Shown here one piece after another: positions 22,178-33,224 of a stretch of 64,000 nucleotides of DNA. The position numbers and the translations under genes were made by a program. The notes below the pieces were generated by a model. The model did not search any database, was not told the origin of the DNA, and saw only the letters and a list, made by a program, of their open reading frames with translations. Each line of letters opens with the position of its first letter. Positions within the stretch are counted from its first letter, which is position 1. This DNA is from Liolophura sinensis (taxonomy: Eukaryota > Mollusca > Polyplacophora > Chitonida > Chitonidae): the NCBI RefSeq assembly GCF_032854445.1, contig NC_088301.1, positions 12,150,281 through 12,214,280 of the forward strand, in the 5' to 3' direction.

Positions 22178-22338
22178 GAAAGTTTGTTAGTAACTTGCTG
22201 AAGGCCTCTGGTTTAATCCGAATACTCGGCGGTTTCATCCATCCGTAAATCTGACTCTGGTGATATAAGTGGCATGTTCTTGAGCATGTCCTTACACCAA
22301 TAAAAACAAATAAATCAAATAATAAATAAATAAAACAA
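22178..22338 (+). mobile_element. SINE variant, 3' part
   Basis: GTTAGTAACTTGCTGAAGGC, TGGTTTAATCCGAATACTCGG, GGTTTCATCCATCCGTAAA, GATATAAGTGGCATGTTCTTG and ACACCAATAAAAACAAATAA, then an AAAT tail. The central blocks match 16625-16775 rather than the common copies, while the 3' end is shared. Confidence 0.78.
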
Positions 22339-22344
22339 TAAACA

Positions 22345-22678
22345 ATATAGGAGTGGTTCATGGCCTAGTGGTTAAATGTGCCAGCCTTTCAATCGCTAGG
22401 AAGCACGAGTAGCAGTTTCAAAACCGCCCTTGGACAAGGAATTTCTATATTTCCCTTTGGTGTCAAAAACGGTCGATGGAAATTTGTGCCGTCGAAAACA
22501 TTCTCTGAACATCACTTGTCTTCCATCAGTATGGTGCGTATCTGTGTTAGATGTGAGAATTATCGTCCGCAAATTGCCAAATATCGGTGCTTCCATCAAC
22601 AAAATTGACCGCCATGATATAGGTGACATATTCATGAGCATGACGTTAAACATGCAATTAAATAAATAAATAAAATAG
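22345..22678 (+). mobile_element. Full-length tRNA-derived SINE, second head type
   Basis: The head GTTCATGGCCTAGTGGTTAA has a good box A (TGGCCTAGTGG), and CAGTTTCAAAACCGCC serves as a weak box B about 40 bp on. A 230-bp body follows. The 3' end GACCGCCATGATATAGGTGA, ATTCATGAGCATGACGTTAAAC and the AAATAAATAAAT tail are shared with the other SINEs, while head and body differ. Because it runs head-to-tail after the previous copy, this is two adjacent insertions. Transcription would be by RNA polymerase III. Confidence 0.8.
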
Positions 22679-22945
22679 ACAAGGCTGTAGGAAGCATGTC
22701 CATTATCGGCGATATGGTGTAGGCTACATGCCCAAGATGAGAGTTCGTGTGGCTTTAACAATAAAAATAGAATGTGGCTAGGTAAGTGCACTGTTTTGTT
22801 AAAATGAGATGAAACCATAATGTATGGGATATATATATAAACAATAATTACTCCAGTCTGTCATTCTTATGTCCAAGAACTCTCTTTCTCTCCGCGAAAA
22901 TCGAAATGTGTGAACCAACAAGAAACTTTCAGTTTTACATCAATG
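22679..22945. other. Unassigned sequence
   Basis: Short spacer between SINEs. Nothing recognised. Confidence 0.5.
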
Positions 22946-23068
22946 TTCCTTATTTATTTATTGGATTGGTGACTCTATACTAAAATATATTTGATGTGAA
23001 TTGATTGCATTTGTGAGAGGCTCCTTGCCCAGCACGCTAAACACTAGGCCACGGGACCCTCCCATCAC
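22946..23068 (-). mobile_element. SINE with internal deletion
   Basis: The tail TTATTTATTTATTGGATTGGTG lies at the left. A tRNA-like head, read on the minus strand as GTCCCGTGGCCTAGTGTTTAGCG, lies at about 23030-23065. Nearly all of the body between them is missing or too diverged to recognise. Confidence 0.6.
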
Positions 23069-23620
23069 CCACCTCTCCCAGTGTTCTGATAGGGTACGTT
23101 CTTTTTTTTCTTTAACAAAACTTCGTCAATCCCATCGTGATCACCTGACCTTGAGGCCAGATGCTCGCATGGAGCTGCTGACAAAGACAACTGTATTTCC
23201 AACCGAAATCGAAATGTCATTTAAAGTTTTAGATTTTAATCACTTGGAAAGAAACTGTGACCTAGTGCTGCGTGATTCTGCTCTCCACGGTCAGCGCTGG
23301 AATTGACAAGCTGTCAAAAATCTCCAGAGCGCACGTAGAATTTCAATGGCCTGCGCAGATTTAATCCTGTGGGGAAACCCGGGTACATCCCACTGGTGTG
23401 GAGCCTGCTGGACAGTTTATGGCGACGTCTTGATCTCTGATATTAAACCATATGGCTATGAGGCAACACCTGGAAGTCAGCAATAAACAAAAATAAATGA
23501 TGTATGAGTTCTTTCATAAAGAAATGATTTATGTCCATTTTTTTTAACCACAAATGTTTGAGAAAAAATAAATAAAGAAAGAAAGAAACCCGGACTGTTT
23601 GATTCAAACTCCGCCTGGTA
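23069..23620. other. Unassigned sequence
   Basis: No gene. A poly-T run and an AAAT/AAAG low-complexity patch (23565-23588) are present. Confidence 0.5.
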
Positions 23621-23624
23621 TTAC

Positions 23625-24222
23625 TATATGAAAAAATATACCTTATAGATGCTGGCTAACATGATAAATACATTTCATATAAACACTTCTACGATATAAA
23701 TACATTACATGTATGCTGACATTATAAATACATTTTATACAGGCAAGCCATACAAATACATTTTTTACCAGATGATATAACTTACCTCTGAATGGAAGTT
23801 GAAAATGCAAGACTAACTTGTATATATGAACAACACATGTAAAATCTGAACAGAGTGTTTGTGTATTCTAAGCTTACATTTTAAAAACTACCTTCTCACC
23901 ATTTAACTGCTGACATCACTCTCTTCAAAATCGTCAAATGGCAGTCAATTCCTCGTCAATATGAACATTTCTCTGCTATTATAGTGAGATGTTTCCATAA
24001 CGGTCGTCCCTCAAAATCAACTCAGTTATAACACAAAAAATAATATTAATTTTTTTAGCGTGTATAAAATTTATTTATTTTGCTAGCCAGTATGAAATGT
24101 ATTTATACTTTAAGACGTGTTTACATTGTAAACCTGTTTGAAATAAATATTGCTAGCTGGTCTAGAATGTATTTTGTATTGAAGCCTGCATAAGATTTAT
24201 TTATATTTATGGATAGCATGTC
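23625..24222. repeat. Inverted pair of AT-rich short tandem arrays
   Basis: The left arm (about 23636-23765) contains repeated ATAAATACATTTCATATAAAC-like units with GCTGGCTAACATG. The right arm (about 24058-24222) has the reverse complement, GCTAGCCAGTATGAAATGTATTTATAC, repeated two or three times with GCTAGCTGGTCTAGAATG. The arms flank about 290 bp of unrelated sequence, so the whole could fold back on itself. Confidence 0.6.
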
Positions 24223-24244
24223 TATGTAAAGCCGGGCATCAGAA

Positions 24245-24478
24245 TAACAAAACTGCTTTAGACTTAGGTCAGACTTAGACTCGTGGTGCTATTCCTGAAC
24301 GTAGATTTGAATAAAAACACTAATATTTATTTTTATCATGAGGCTTTAATCTTACCTCTTCAAATTAAAATAAATGTTCTTAAGGTTAGTCACAATTTTA
24401 ACGCATTTGACTTTTTTGAAGTTAAGACTAAGTCTGAATTATGTCTAAAACTTCGTGATCCTGGGGCCAGGTATTTGA
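24245..24478. repeat. Likely interspersed repeat with CTTAGAC-type ends
   Basis: The left end has AGACTTAGGTCAGACTTAGAC and CGTGGTGCTATTC. The right end has GACTAAGTCTGAATTATGTC and CTTCGTGATCCTGGGGCCAGG. The ends are partly inverted relatives (GTCAGACTTAG / CTAAGTCTGA). There is no coding capacity and I know of no certain family. Confidence 0.4.
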
Positions 24479-25414
24479 CATAGCAAGTGACGATTCTTGC
24501 TGTGGTGAAATCCGTTATTCTAGACTTCACATGTTGAGCAATCTCTAGTGGCCATGACTTCAGTCCTCAAGGTAAAAAGTTGTACAACCCTCTACCGTCT
24601 GGGTTAATATCGACAATATTGAATGGTTTTTCAAACGAAATATTGCGGCTGTACCTCGAAATAACTTCAATTAGCCAGAAGTGTCACCCCCCCACCCTCC
24701 CGCCATTAAAAATATTTCCACGTCATCACCCTGGCTTTAGATTTTTATGATTTTACGCTATGTATGTGTTTTCATGGCTATCAGAAATACCATGCAGGCA
24801 TCAGGCTCTCTAGCTGACTCAACGCACTAAGTTATAACCTAAGGACGTGCAGTAAATCTCAATGTAGAAAAAGCCCAAGTGGCAACCATGACTGTCCCTA
24901 AATCGAAGTTCGGGTGGCTAGACGAAAATTTCCATATGGTGACCTTTACAAAGAAATATGTGGTGCTTAAATAAGGCAAAGCAATCTACAAAATGGCCAT
25001 ACCTCAAGACCTGAATATGCACCTTGTATGGGCCTCTATATCCCTGATGTGTGCAACGTGGGAATTGTTGAATAATAAAACATCATTTCGTTCACCTCAA
25101 TTCAGCAAAACGGTCGACTGAAGCCTAAGCAATATTGTACGACGTGAAGCGTTGTTATACTTATTCCCTGGGCCTCTCAATCAGATTTGCCCACTACTTT
25201 TAATGGCCCATTCTCCCTCGTGTTTCAGACGTCAGGACTGCATTTGGCTGTTACATGTTCTAGATAGTTCAGAAGCAAATACACTGATTATTCAAGCACA
25301 TCTCCAATGCCGATTTCTATCATTCATGTTTTGTCTACGTCGTAAGAGACGTGCTCCATGCGGTAATGGGGGTGTAGACATTTTTGTTCTGTGTAGATCA
25401 CGGAACGAGTTTGC
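24479..25414. other. Unassigned sequence
   Basis: No gene or recognised repeat. Confidence 0.5.
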
Positions 25415-25592
25415 GTTTCAAATCCATGTCTTGCTGGCTCATTGGCGAAGTACGTCAGGATGTTTGTCAGGTACATGTACTTAACGATTTCCCCCAGGGT
25501 TCTACCCAGTTTTCCACCACCCATAAAACTGACTGTCGTCGAATAAGTCATATGGTTTCTAATGCGGTCCAAAACACTAATCAAGTAAATAG
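25415..25592 (+). mobile_element. Old SINE copy (AAAT-tailed family)
   Basis: Diverged but collinear blocks are present: TTTCAAATCCATGTCTTGCTGG, GAAGTACGTCAGGATG, CGATTTCCCCCAGGGTTCTACCCAG, CCACCCATAAAACTGACTGTCG and AACACTAATCAAGTAAATA. They follow the order of the copy at 61.2 kb. The tRNA 5' half cannot be recognised. Confidence 0.65.
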
Positions 25593-26189
25593 AACTGAAT
25601 TATGTATTAAATACTGGCATGAATAGATGAAATAAACTTCTGACCGAGGTAAAGGTGCCGTATGATTCTAATTCACCGGTTTAGGAGATATTTGTGACTG
25701 GATGCTTATATAGACTTTGCTCTAGTTTTGCGTACACAGGCTTATTTGCACGTTGTTGAGGATGGCCATTCCACTTTGCATCGACTTATCTGGTTTCCTT
25801 TTTTTACGTTTTTTCCTTTTTTTTTGTTGAGACATTTCACTCCCAGTCTCTTTATTCAGTTCCATACTCCTCACAGTATTCTTTTTCATGTCTAGCTTTC
25901 AACAGCTACAACTTTCCTTACTCCTCACAGTGGAGGCACCAACCACTTTGCAAGCAAATGCCACTTTGTAATGCATTGTATACCACGCAGAGATGGTTAA
26001 TAGGTGTAATATGCAGTTCAAATTGCCGCCTGTTTTGTGGGTTAATGGTTTGTTAGATTTTGACCGGACCATTATGTCTAGCAGAGGATACAAAGTTCTA
26101 GGGAACAAATGGTTCTAAATCGTTATGTTATGCTCTGGTCGGGAAAGCGCTTTATCCACAGTCAGTAAAGAATAAGCACCTTAACGTAT
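25593..26189. other. Unassigned sequence
   Basis: No gene. A T-rich run occurs near 25800-25830. Confidence 0.5.
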
Positions 26190-26300
26190 GTTTTTATTTA
26201 TGAACGTTTGTTGTTTGACGCCATACACAAGAATTTTCAATTGTTCCATGCAGAAGTCAGTTTTATGGGAGTGCCCAGTCGGTGACAAGAAACTTTCCAC
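26190..26300 (-). mobile_element. Old SINE 3' fragment
   Basis: TTATTTATGAACGTTTGTTG, TTTGACGCCATACACAAGAATT and GTCAGTTTTATGGGAGTGCCCAG resemble the 3' end of the SINE variant in minus orientation. A GA-rich patch (26313-26333) follows. Confidence 0.5.
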
Positions 26301-28194
26301 GTGTGAAATAGCGAGAGAGAAAGAGAGAGAGATCGATATCGAGGTTAACACATTACAGAAGCAAATGATCTTCAACAAACTATGCGGCCTTGCAAACCTT
26401 TGCTGTCCACTTATTGCTACCAAGGCCAGTGTAGATGGAAGGATTACCACTGTGAGCCCAGCACTGAATAAACGAATCCTTCTGGTAGCTTAGCAATTCA
26501 AACACAATCATCTGAATCCCTCAGCTGAGACTCGGAGTCCCTCGCCTGTCTGAGTTTCGAATGTCCTAACATGTAAAAGGTGTCGCAAAAAGGCATAACA
26601 AAAAAAACATGAATTTTTTCACAAGAAGTCATTGTGTACAATGTATTGGTTTGAAAAGTATTTTATTGACAAGATATATACAGTTTTACTAAGAACTGAA
26701 TGCTGTTCTCAAAACGACTTCACTTATAATATAAAGGGCCGGTTAGTTTAATAAGTAGAAGAAGTCTGTGTTCATGGAGTAAATCCGTGAACTTTGGCAA
26801 GTACCTTAATTCTTCTAATTTTTAGGACAGATATTAGTACTTCTGATAGCAAAGATTTACATTTCTCTCGTAGTTTTTTTTTCGGGGGGGGGGGACATGA
26901 TGATATGAATATGTTGTTCATTATAGGACTGGCCTTGTGGAAAAAATGAAACCAAATATTGCTGCCAAATTTACATGTTTATTGGCTAAACAGGGCGGCC
27001 CTGGTGTCTCAAAAAGCAAGAGAAATATAGGGTAACTGACGAACTTCTCCGGATATTCTGTGTAGAAGGAAATGAAAAAAATCGTTACAACAATATATAC
27101 ATGGAAAACTTTTGTGCATAAAATTTGGAAGATGCTTACACACATATATGTGGGCACAAAAGAGTGGGCGATGACGGGCCAGGGCCGATGAGTCCGGATT
27201 AACCGATGCTACGGGTAAACGAAATGGGTTGGGCTCAAACATTCAAACAGGAAACAGACAAATTGAACTGCCGTCCAGGAAACTGAAGCTAGGGCAGTAA
27301 GACTGATCATAAATAAGGCATCGTGAAGTTCACAGCAGTTTGCAAAGACGTCTCTAAACATAATTTGACATCACTGATCTGAAAAAAGACCCCGTTTCCG
27401 AGAAGCAGCGAAATCCTTCTTTTGTGTTTCGCCCTACATTTGAAAACTGGAAGAAAACGTGATGGGTATAGAAGATACGGAAGGTTACCAAGGTTACACA
27501 GCTTGACCTATCAATCAGAACTCGTAGGCATTAATGAACTGGTCAGTGTCGTTGTAAATTTCATGAAAGAAAGTTTAACACCCACAGTTATTCTGACATG
27601 CCGTTTCATTTATAGTTAATTTTAGAGCTATAATTAAATCGGAATGCAATCTGTTCAATAACAGTTAAAGTCTTAAATTTAGACCTGGAAAGTCCTTCGT
27701 TCTCACTGTGGGGCTTGTGAGGGCAATAAGGTGTCAACGATGAATAGCCCGAAGTTCGTTGAAGACCATTTGTTCGTCAGTAATTTGCCATAGTTCGCTG
27801 GTTTATCACGGCCACAAAGACCGAAATACACAATATCTGCACGTAGTAAATCGTAATCCTACAGAAACGAAAACTTTAAATTTGATTACTTTGGTTTAAA
27901 ATAAATAAATAAATCAACTTGAATCATATGATAAAATATGTTAACAGGTAGTGGTAAAGGTATACAAATCATTTTTAAAAAGCACGTCGGAAATCATGTC
28001 ATTTTATAATTGTTTCATCATGTGATATGTACAAAACGTTGACGATATTTTGGGCGGATCCACAGTCAGCAGTTCGTTTTGTATTTAAACTGACCGACAA
28101 AAGTGTTATTGAAAACAACACAACAGATATAAAATAAGATTCATAAGTTGTCAATGGTATAAATCCGAACTTAATGAAGTGTTGGCATTTTAAA
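26301..28194. other. Unassigned intron-like stretch
   Basis: No gene recognised. A run of ten G occurs at 26884-26893 and an AAAT patch at 27900-27915. Confidence 0.5.
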
Positions 28195-28354
28195 TCTCTT
28201 TTTTCAACAGAACCTATAGCGATGGAGCATAGTTAAACGAATCGTAGCCAGTCGGCATATCCGTGACATGATGTTCTACGAACAGTGGCATAGAGAGCTC
28301 ATGGACTTAATATATGATACAATAGAGCGTGAGAGACTTTGTACGTCCCGGTAG
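28195..28354 (+). other. Exon-like segment with strong acceptor (weak)
   Basis: TAAATCTCTTTTTTCAACAG (ending 28210) is a textbook splice acceptor. The frame from 28220 to the TAG at 28352 has 44 open codons, including RHIRDMMFYEQWHRELMDLI and DTIERERL, and a donor-like GAGC/GTGAGA near 28328. However, a stop lies between the acceptor and the open frame. No family recognised. Confidence 0.2.
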
Positions 28355-29219
28355 TCTTATACGCAATCCAAGTTTTCTCAGAGAAGTTACTCTGTGAACA
28401 GAAAGACGGTAAAATATTTAATTCACTGTTTGTGTTTTCTTCATAATTTGTTGGTTATACCAAGCTCACTATTTGTTCGATGTATTCAGTTGGTTGGTAT
28501 GAACACAATCTTTCAAGGATTAGGTGCCATGTCTGGTACGACCAAAGTTAATTTTACTTCCTCCAAACACATTCCAAACAAATCTCTATACTTTTTTCCA
28601 CGAAATAGATAAACAACATTTCCACCTGTCATTTTGTATTAGATAGGAGCCATCAGACCGAGTTCCGGGGATATAATTTCATTTAGCGCGTATATCATCC
28701 TTTGACGTCCACGTTGCTGGTTTTCTGTGTGTAGAGTTGGTGAGATGTAGGGTAAGGCGGAGAAGATGGGACATCTATGAGTTCAAGCAGAGGAGAAGGT
28801 TGGTCACAGGCATCTTGACTATCACTGACATCGTCTGGTCAGCCTGTCGTCTTCAGTAATGGAATACCAACGATTAATGGCTCTCCCATCCTCTTCATTT
28901 TCGCTAGAAAATTTATCAGTGGTTAGTTTCCTTGCGCCGGCCGGTAAAGCAATTACCAAACGTGGGATGCCTCCATCAATTAGAGTTTATCTCTTCTGGC
29001 TGAGAAGACTCGGGTCTAGCGCCTCACACTGTGCTCCTCTCAAAGATGGATGGCCCAAGAATCACCGGAGACAATCTGGGCGCTCTCTAATACTGACCGA
29101 CCTTGGCTTCAAAACCCAATAGGATCTGATCAAAATTGCAAATAGCCGGCTTGAAAGGGACAATACGTCATAGGGCAAAGGCTATGGCGTCAATTCAAAT
29201 ATAGGACGCAGTCAAATCT
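28355..29219. other. Unassigned sequence
   Basis: No gene or repeat recognised. Confidence 0.5.
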
Positions 29220-29288
29220 ATCTTGAGCTAAGTACAAAAAAAAAAGCTTGCTCTTACCCCTTTCATTTTGTTTTACTTAGCTCAAGAT
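29220..29288. repeat. Perfect 15-bp inverted repeat with 39-nt loop
   Basis: ATCTTGAGCTAAGTA (29220-29234) and TACTTAGCTCAAGAT (29274-29288) are exact reverse complements. The loop contains a run of A and a pyrimidine-rich stretch. Possible hairpin or remnant of a small inverted-repeat element. Confidence 0.9.
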
Positions 29289-30102
29289 GCCGTATGATAA
29301 GATTTCGTATTATTTTGTAGAACTGTAAACGAACGTATTTGGTTTAATATAAATTTGTTATTTGGAGGCATACAATGTAGTTTGTGATACACAGAAATAG
29401 GCGAATATCTACATATAACATAAGGAATTTGGCAAGTCGGTATGGAATGTTATTTGTTGTATACGAAAAGTATGCAAGTCTAATAAGATAGATGCAAGTC
29501 CATACAAGTATAATAAGATTTATATACCGTTCAGCTGATACAGAATGGCTGTTCACATGGTTTGGTTTGAAAGGACCTGCAAATCTACAGTTCAAAATAC
29601 AGAGCAATATCACACCGTGTAAATTGGTCTAAAGGCATAGCACAATTTAGAACCACTGCTCTTGTTTTCTTGAAACACAAGGCTTACTCTTTCGTGATAG
29701 ATACACTGCATGCTATTCATCTAATTAGCAGCGTTTATGAATGCTCAAAATATTGCATTTATGCTTTAGAATAAGTGAAATCCCAAATGACTTCTTTGCG
29801 ATTATTGACCCGTAACGTCCATCTCGGTTCACGGCGGGTGTACGAATGTCTGTTTCGACGCACAGATTCTTGATAGCAAGTCAACAGTTTAACACGTTAG
29901 AGGGGCATTATGATTTGTGTTCCAGGGTGGAATATGGAATCACAAATCACCAAAGCTTTACTTTTAATCATTACACCAGAGATACCTTAGATTTTGTTCT
30001 ATACGCCGATTCCGATTCCAAAACGAACACGTTTACAAAATAAAATAAAAAACGAAGGCATAGTTATAAATACTCTGTGACTGTTTATGCTTTCCTTTCC
30101 AG
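29289..30102. other. Unassigned sequence
   Basis: No gene or repeat recognised. Confidence 0.5.
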
Positions 30103-30171
30103 GGAGATCTAATCCATTTACGTGTGAGTTTGGTGGATATCACAGAGCATGACAGTGAGGAAAGTATCTGA
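30103..30171 (+). other. Exon-like segment, 22 codons after a strong acceptor (weak)
   Basis: CTGTTTATGCTTTCCTTTCCAG is followed directly by an open frame GDLIHLRVSLVDITEHDSEE, ending in TGA at 30169. An acidic C-terminal-like end follows a good acceptor, but the segment is short and unidentified. Confidence 0.18.
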
Positions 30172-30652
30172 CACAGGTTTGCTCTGAAGGGCTACCTGTT
30201 GGTAATTTGAAGTTACAATGTGTCACTTAGCCCAAAGACTAGTAGAGGATAATCACACAGGCGCTGTCCTCATTAGCGAAATTGTCTAACTCAGATGCTT
30301 CATTTGGCGGAATTATCTCAAATTGTGTGTCATAAATCGAGATAGCGTTGAGACGGCATTGGCATTACAGTGAAGTGAAAATTGAGGAACCGTTAATTTT
30401 AGCGCTGCTAATTTGCCGTAGTAGATGACCAAAGGTGTAATTTTGCACAGTCAAATCATTGGCAATCAACACCAGACAACGTGTACGTGGGGTTTACCTG
30501 GTGTTCAGAAGAGAGGTGGGGTGGGGTATGATTATTGGTGGGGGAGAAGTGGGTGGACAGAAAAGCTGAAAAACCAACTAAGAAACTAGTTGAAGATAAA
30601 ATAAAGGAACTAAATCAAGTTGGAAGCAGAGGCTTAGGAAAATATCGCTTTG

Positions 30653-30656
<4 letters not shown>
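30172..30656. other. Unassigned sequence
   Basis: No gene or repeat recognised. Confidence 0.5.

Positions 30657-30729
<73 letters not shown>
30657..30729. repeat. TA dinucleotide microsatellite
   Basis: About 70 bp of TA with a single ACAT interruption near 30706. Confidence 0.97.
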
Positions 30730-30825
30730 TTCTTGGAAAATCATGGGACATAACTAGTTTGTTTGAGAAAATGAACTGAATATAACAAAACTGAAAGACA
30801 ATGGTAGAATTGATTTTCAGCTTAA

Positions 30826-30925
30826 TTTATTAGGTTGTGGATTAACGCCGTACTTCAAAATATTTCACTTATACGAGGGCGGCCAGCATCATGGTGGGAG
30901 ACAATCGGACAGAGCCGGAAAAAAC
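30826..30925 (-). mobile_element. SINE 3'-part fragment
   Basis: ATTAACGCCGTACTTCAAAATA, TTTCACTTATACGAGGGCGG, CCAGCATCATGGTGGGAGAC and AATCGGACAGAGCCGG match the 3' third of the AAAT-tailed SINE in minus orientation. The AAAT tail itself is decayed. Confidence 0.82.
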
Positions 30926-31308
30926 AGTAACATCCGCAATTATTATCATCTTAATAATGGACTAAGAAACAGTAATGTATAAGAGGAAGAACGTGAACCT
31001 TAGAGATATGCGAAATGTGTTTTACTAATATCTCGCGGGGCTTCCTGAAACTGCTCCCACGCATTTTCAAAATGTCACCTAAATGAAAATAAAGTAAAAT
31101 ATTCAGTATAATTAAATTGTTCAATACCCTTCAGCATCAGAAATTAACAGAACGTCGTTTTAAAGAGCACTAAAACGTGTGACTAATTAATTTCTTCTTG
31201 ATGACTTTGTTGACACGTTCTTGTTGAGTTTCACTTGATGTATGTAATTTCAGTTAGGGAAATGAAAACAAAAGAGTACAAAAACAAGATTCAATTTTAT
31301 GTTCACAG
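30926..31308. other. Unassigned sequence
   Basis: No gene or repeat recognised. Confidence 0.5.
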
Positions 31309-31422
31309 GTGAAATATCTGCAGTTTAGACACCGGTGTACTGAATGGTGTCTTCTGGAATCTGGCTATGTATAAACTGAATGTATAAACCGGATGATTTC
31401 ACACCATCTGTATACGACACAG
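31309..31422 (+). other. 114-nt segment with near-consensus splice borders, non-coding
   Basis: The left border TCAATTTTATGTTCACAG and the right border GACACAG/GTGAGTAAC are both close to consensus. The donor is essentially perfect. All three frames contain stops, so if this is an exon it is untranslated or from a long non-coding RNA. Confidence 0.22.
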
Positions 31423-31974
31423 GTGAGTAACTATGTAACAAACTGATTTCATTGTTTTAGCCTATTTTTGCAACCAGATGAATGCATGAGTATTGGTTAT
31501 GTTGGTGTCTAATGATGATCCCCCATGGGGGGGGGGGGGAGTGTATACATACATACACACACATCAACATGGCCGTCTTGATGTGCTACTCGATCTCTTC
31601 AACAGCTGTATTAATATAACATAAGCATGAAAGCCAAGTACAACAGAAATAAACAGATAAAATAAATTAGTTTGAAATTCAACACTTAATACTACATTGG
31701 AATCTTTTGGTAAAGTACTACAGCCATAGAGAAGAGTTGTAGCTGAGATGCCGTATTACCAAGCAGTCATTTTATTTAACATGATATCTCTTTGAACAAC
31801 ATACCTTAGCACTCAAGAGATAATGGACAGCAAATTGTGAAATAAATCATCTATTTCTTAGTCTACACAAAATTATATTTGACCTGCGCATGCCAACATA
31901 ATACCATACTGGTGGCAGTACCATATACCAGTACCATACTGGTGGCGCTGAGGCGTAAAATACTTTATCTAGAG
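31423..31974. other. Unassigned sequence downstream of the LINE
   Basis: A run of 11 G (31529-31539) is present. ACCATACTGGTGGC occurs twice (near 31904 and 31933), just past the LINE stop codon, within its likely 3' untranslated region. Confidence 0.5.
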
Positions 31975-33224
31975 CTATTTTAAATTCTTTTTTTGATGAC
32001 TTTTGATTTGTCTGATTGAATATGGTAAAGTATTCCAGTCAAGCACAGTTTGTGAAAAAAAAAGAATTACTAAATCTGGCTGTTCTACATCGAAAAATTG
32101 TTAGCTGATATGTTGCTGCGATTTTATACGGGTACCGCTGATATGCTGGTGCTGGTAGTTTCAAATACATTGCTAGTTGCATCATTAAGATGACGTTGAA
32201 AGAAAAACAGGCTATGTATATAGCGCCGTTTACGCAATTGTACGAAACCTGACTCTTCATCGAGTAGGTTAGGAGCAGTACGTTTAGTTAAGCCAGTGAT
32301 GACACGTAGTGCATCCTTTTTGACGCTTTCAATGGTACTTACTTGGCTTTCATTAATATTGTCCCAAACTATGTCAACATATTCCATAGATGGTCTTATA
32401 AAACATTTGTACATAAGTTCTAGGCATTTTCTACTAAGACGATATTTAAGTGCTCTGAACATGGATAATTTTTTATTGGTAACTTCTACAAGCCTGTCTA
32501 TAAGATAAGTCCAGTTCCCAGTGTTATTAAAAATGAATCCTAAATGCTTGTGCAATGCAGCTGAGGTTGCGTTTTCCCCTGAAAATTGAAATGATGACTC
32601 CGATGGTTGCCTGCATCTTAAAACACTAAGTGCTACTGTCTTTGTTGCATTACAACAAGCCAAGTTGTGCTGTGTCAGTTGGTCGGCTATAACGTAAAGG
32701 CTGGTGTCATTAGCAAATAACTTAATATTATTAGTAATTTCATTTGGAAGGTGATTAATATAGATAAGGAACAATAAAGGGCCCAAGACGGAGCCTCGGG
32801 GAATTCCAGGTTTTAGAGGATTTTGATTGGGAATCGTTTAGTGCAAACCTTTGCTTTCAATCTTTTAAATAGCAGTAATGCTCAAAGCAGTTGAGCATGC
32901 TACCTTTTATTCCAAGTGATTTTAATTTAGCTAGTATGCCTTTGTGCCAAACTATATCAAAAGTCTTAGATATATAAAAAAAATGAGAAACACTTCCTAG
33001 CCATCATCCAGGGCTTTAAGCATGTCAAAATAGAGATCTACGAGTTGCATAGTTGTTGACTTTGATGGTAAAAAAACATACTAGTTCGAAGATATTTCAG
33101 GACGTAGGTAGCTAAATACTGTCCGAAAGACAACGCACTCGAAGATTTTGCTGATTCAGTTCCTTGTCTTGAATATAGGGGTAACGTTGGCAATTTTCCA
33201 GGAAGAAGGGTACTTTCCTGAAGT
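31975..33224 (-). pseudogene. LINE reverse-transcriptase core and C-terminal remnant
   Basis: Upstream pieces read SSWKIANVTPIFK, ISKIFECVVF and SKTFDIVWHKGILAKLKSLG (palm motif A region). They are broken by stops. The longest open part (32786-32124, 220 codons) begins GPLLFLIYINHLPNEI and continues KLFANDTSLYV, LGFIFNNTGNW, YKCFIRPSMEYVDIVWDN and the thumb-like LRVITGLTKRTA. The catalytic FADD is FAND through a GAT-to-AAT change (32709-32711), and GVPQGSVLGP is GIPRGSVLGP. After a frameshift, the end LDWNTLPYSIRQIKSH leads to the stop at 31975. Confidence 0.92.

Noticed and set aside
22396-22818. 140-codon minus-strand frame
   Set aside because: It is antisense to a full-length SINE and its flank; no domain.
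31903-31950. Repeated ACCATACTGGTGGC as a target-site duplication of the LINE
   Set aside because: Both copies lie on the 3' side of the element, so they cannot flank it.
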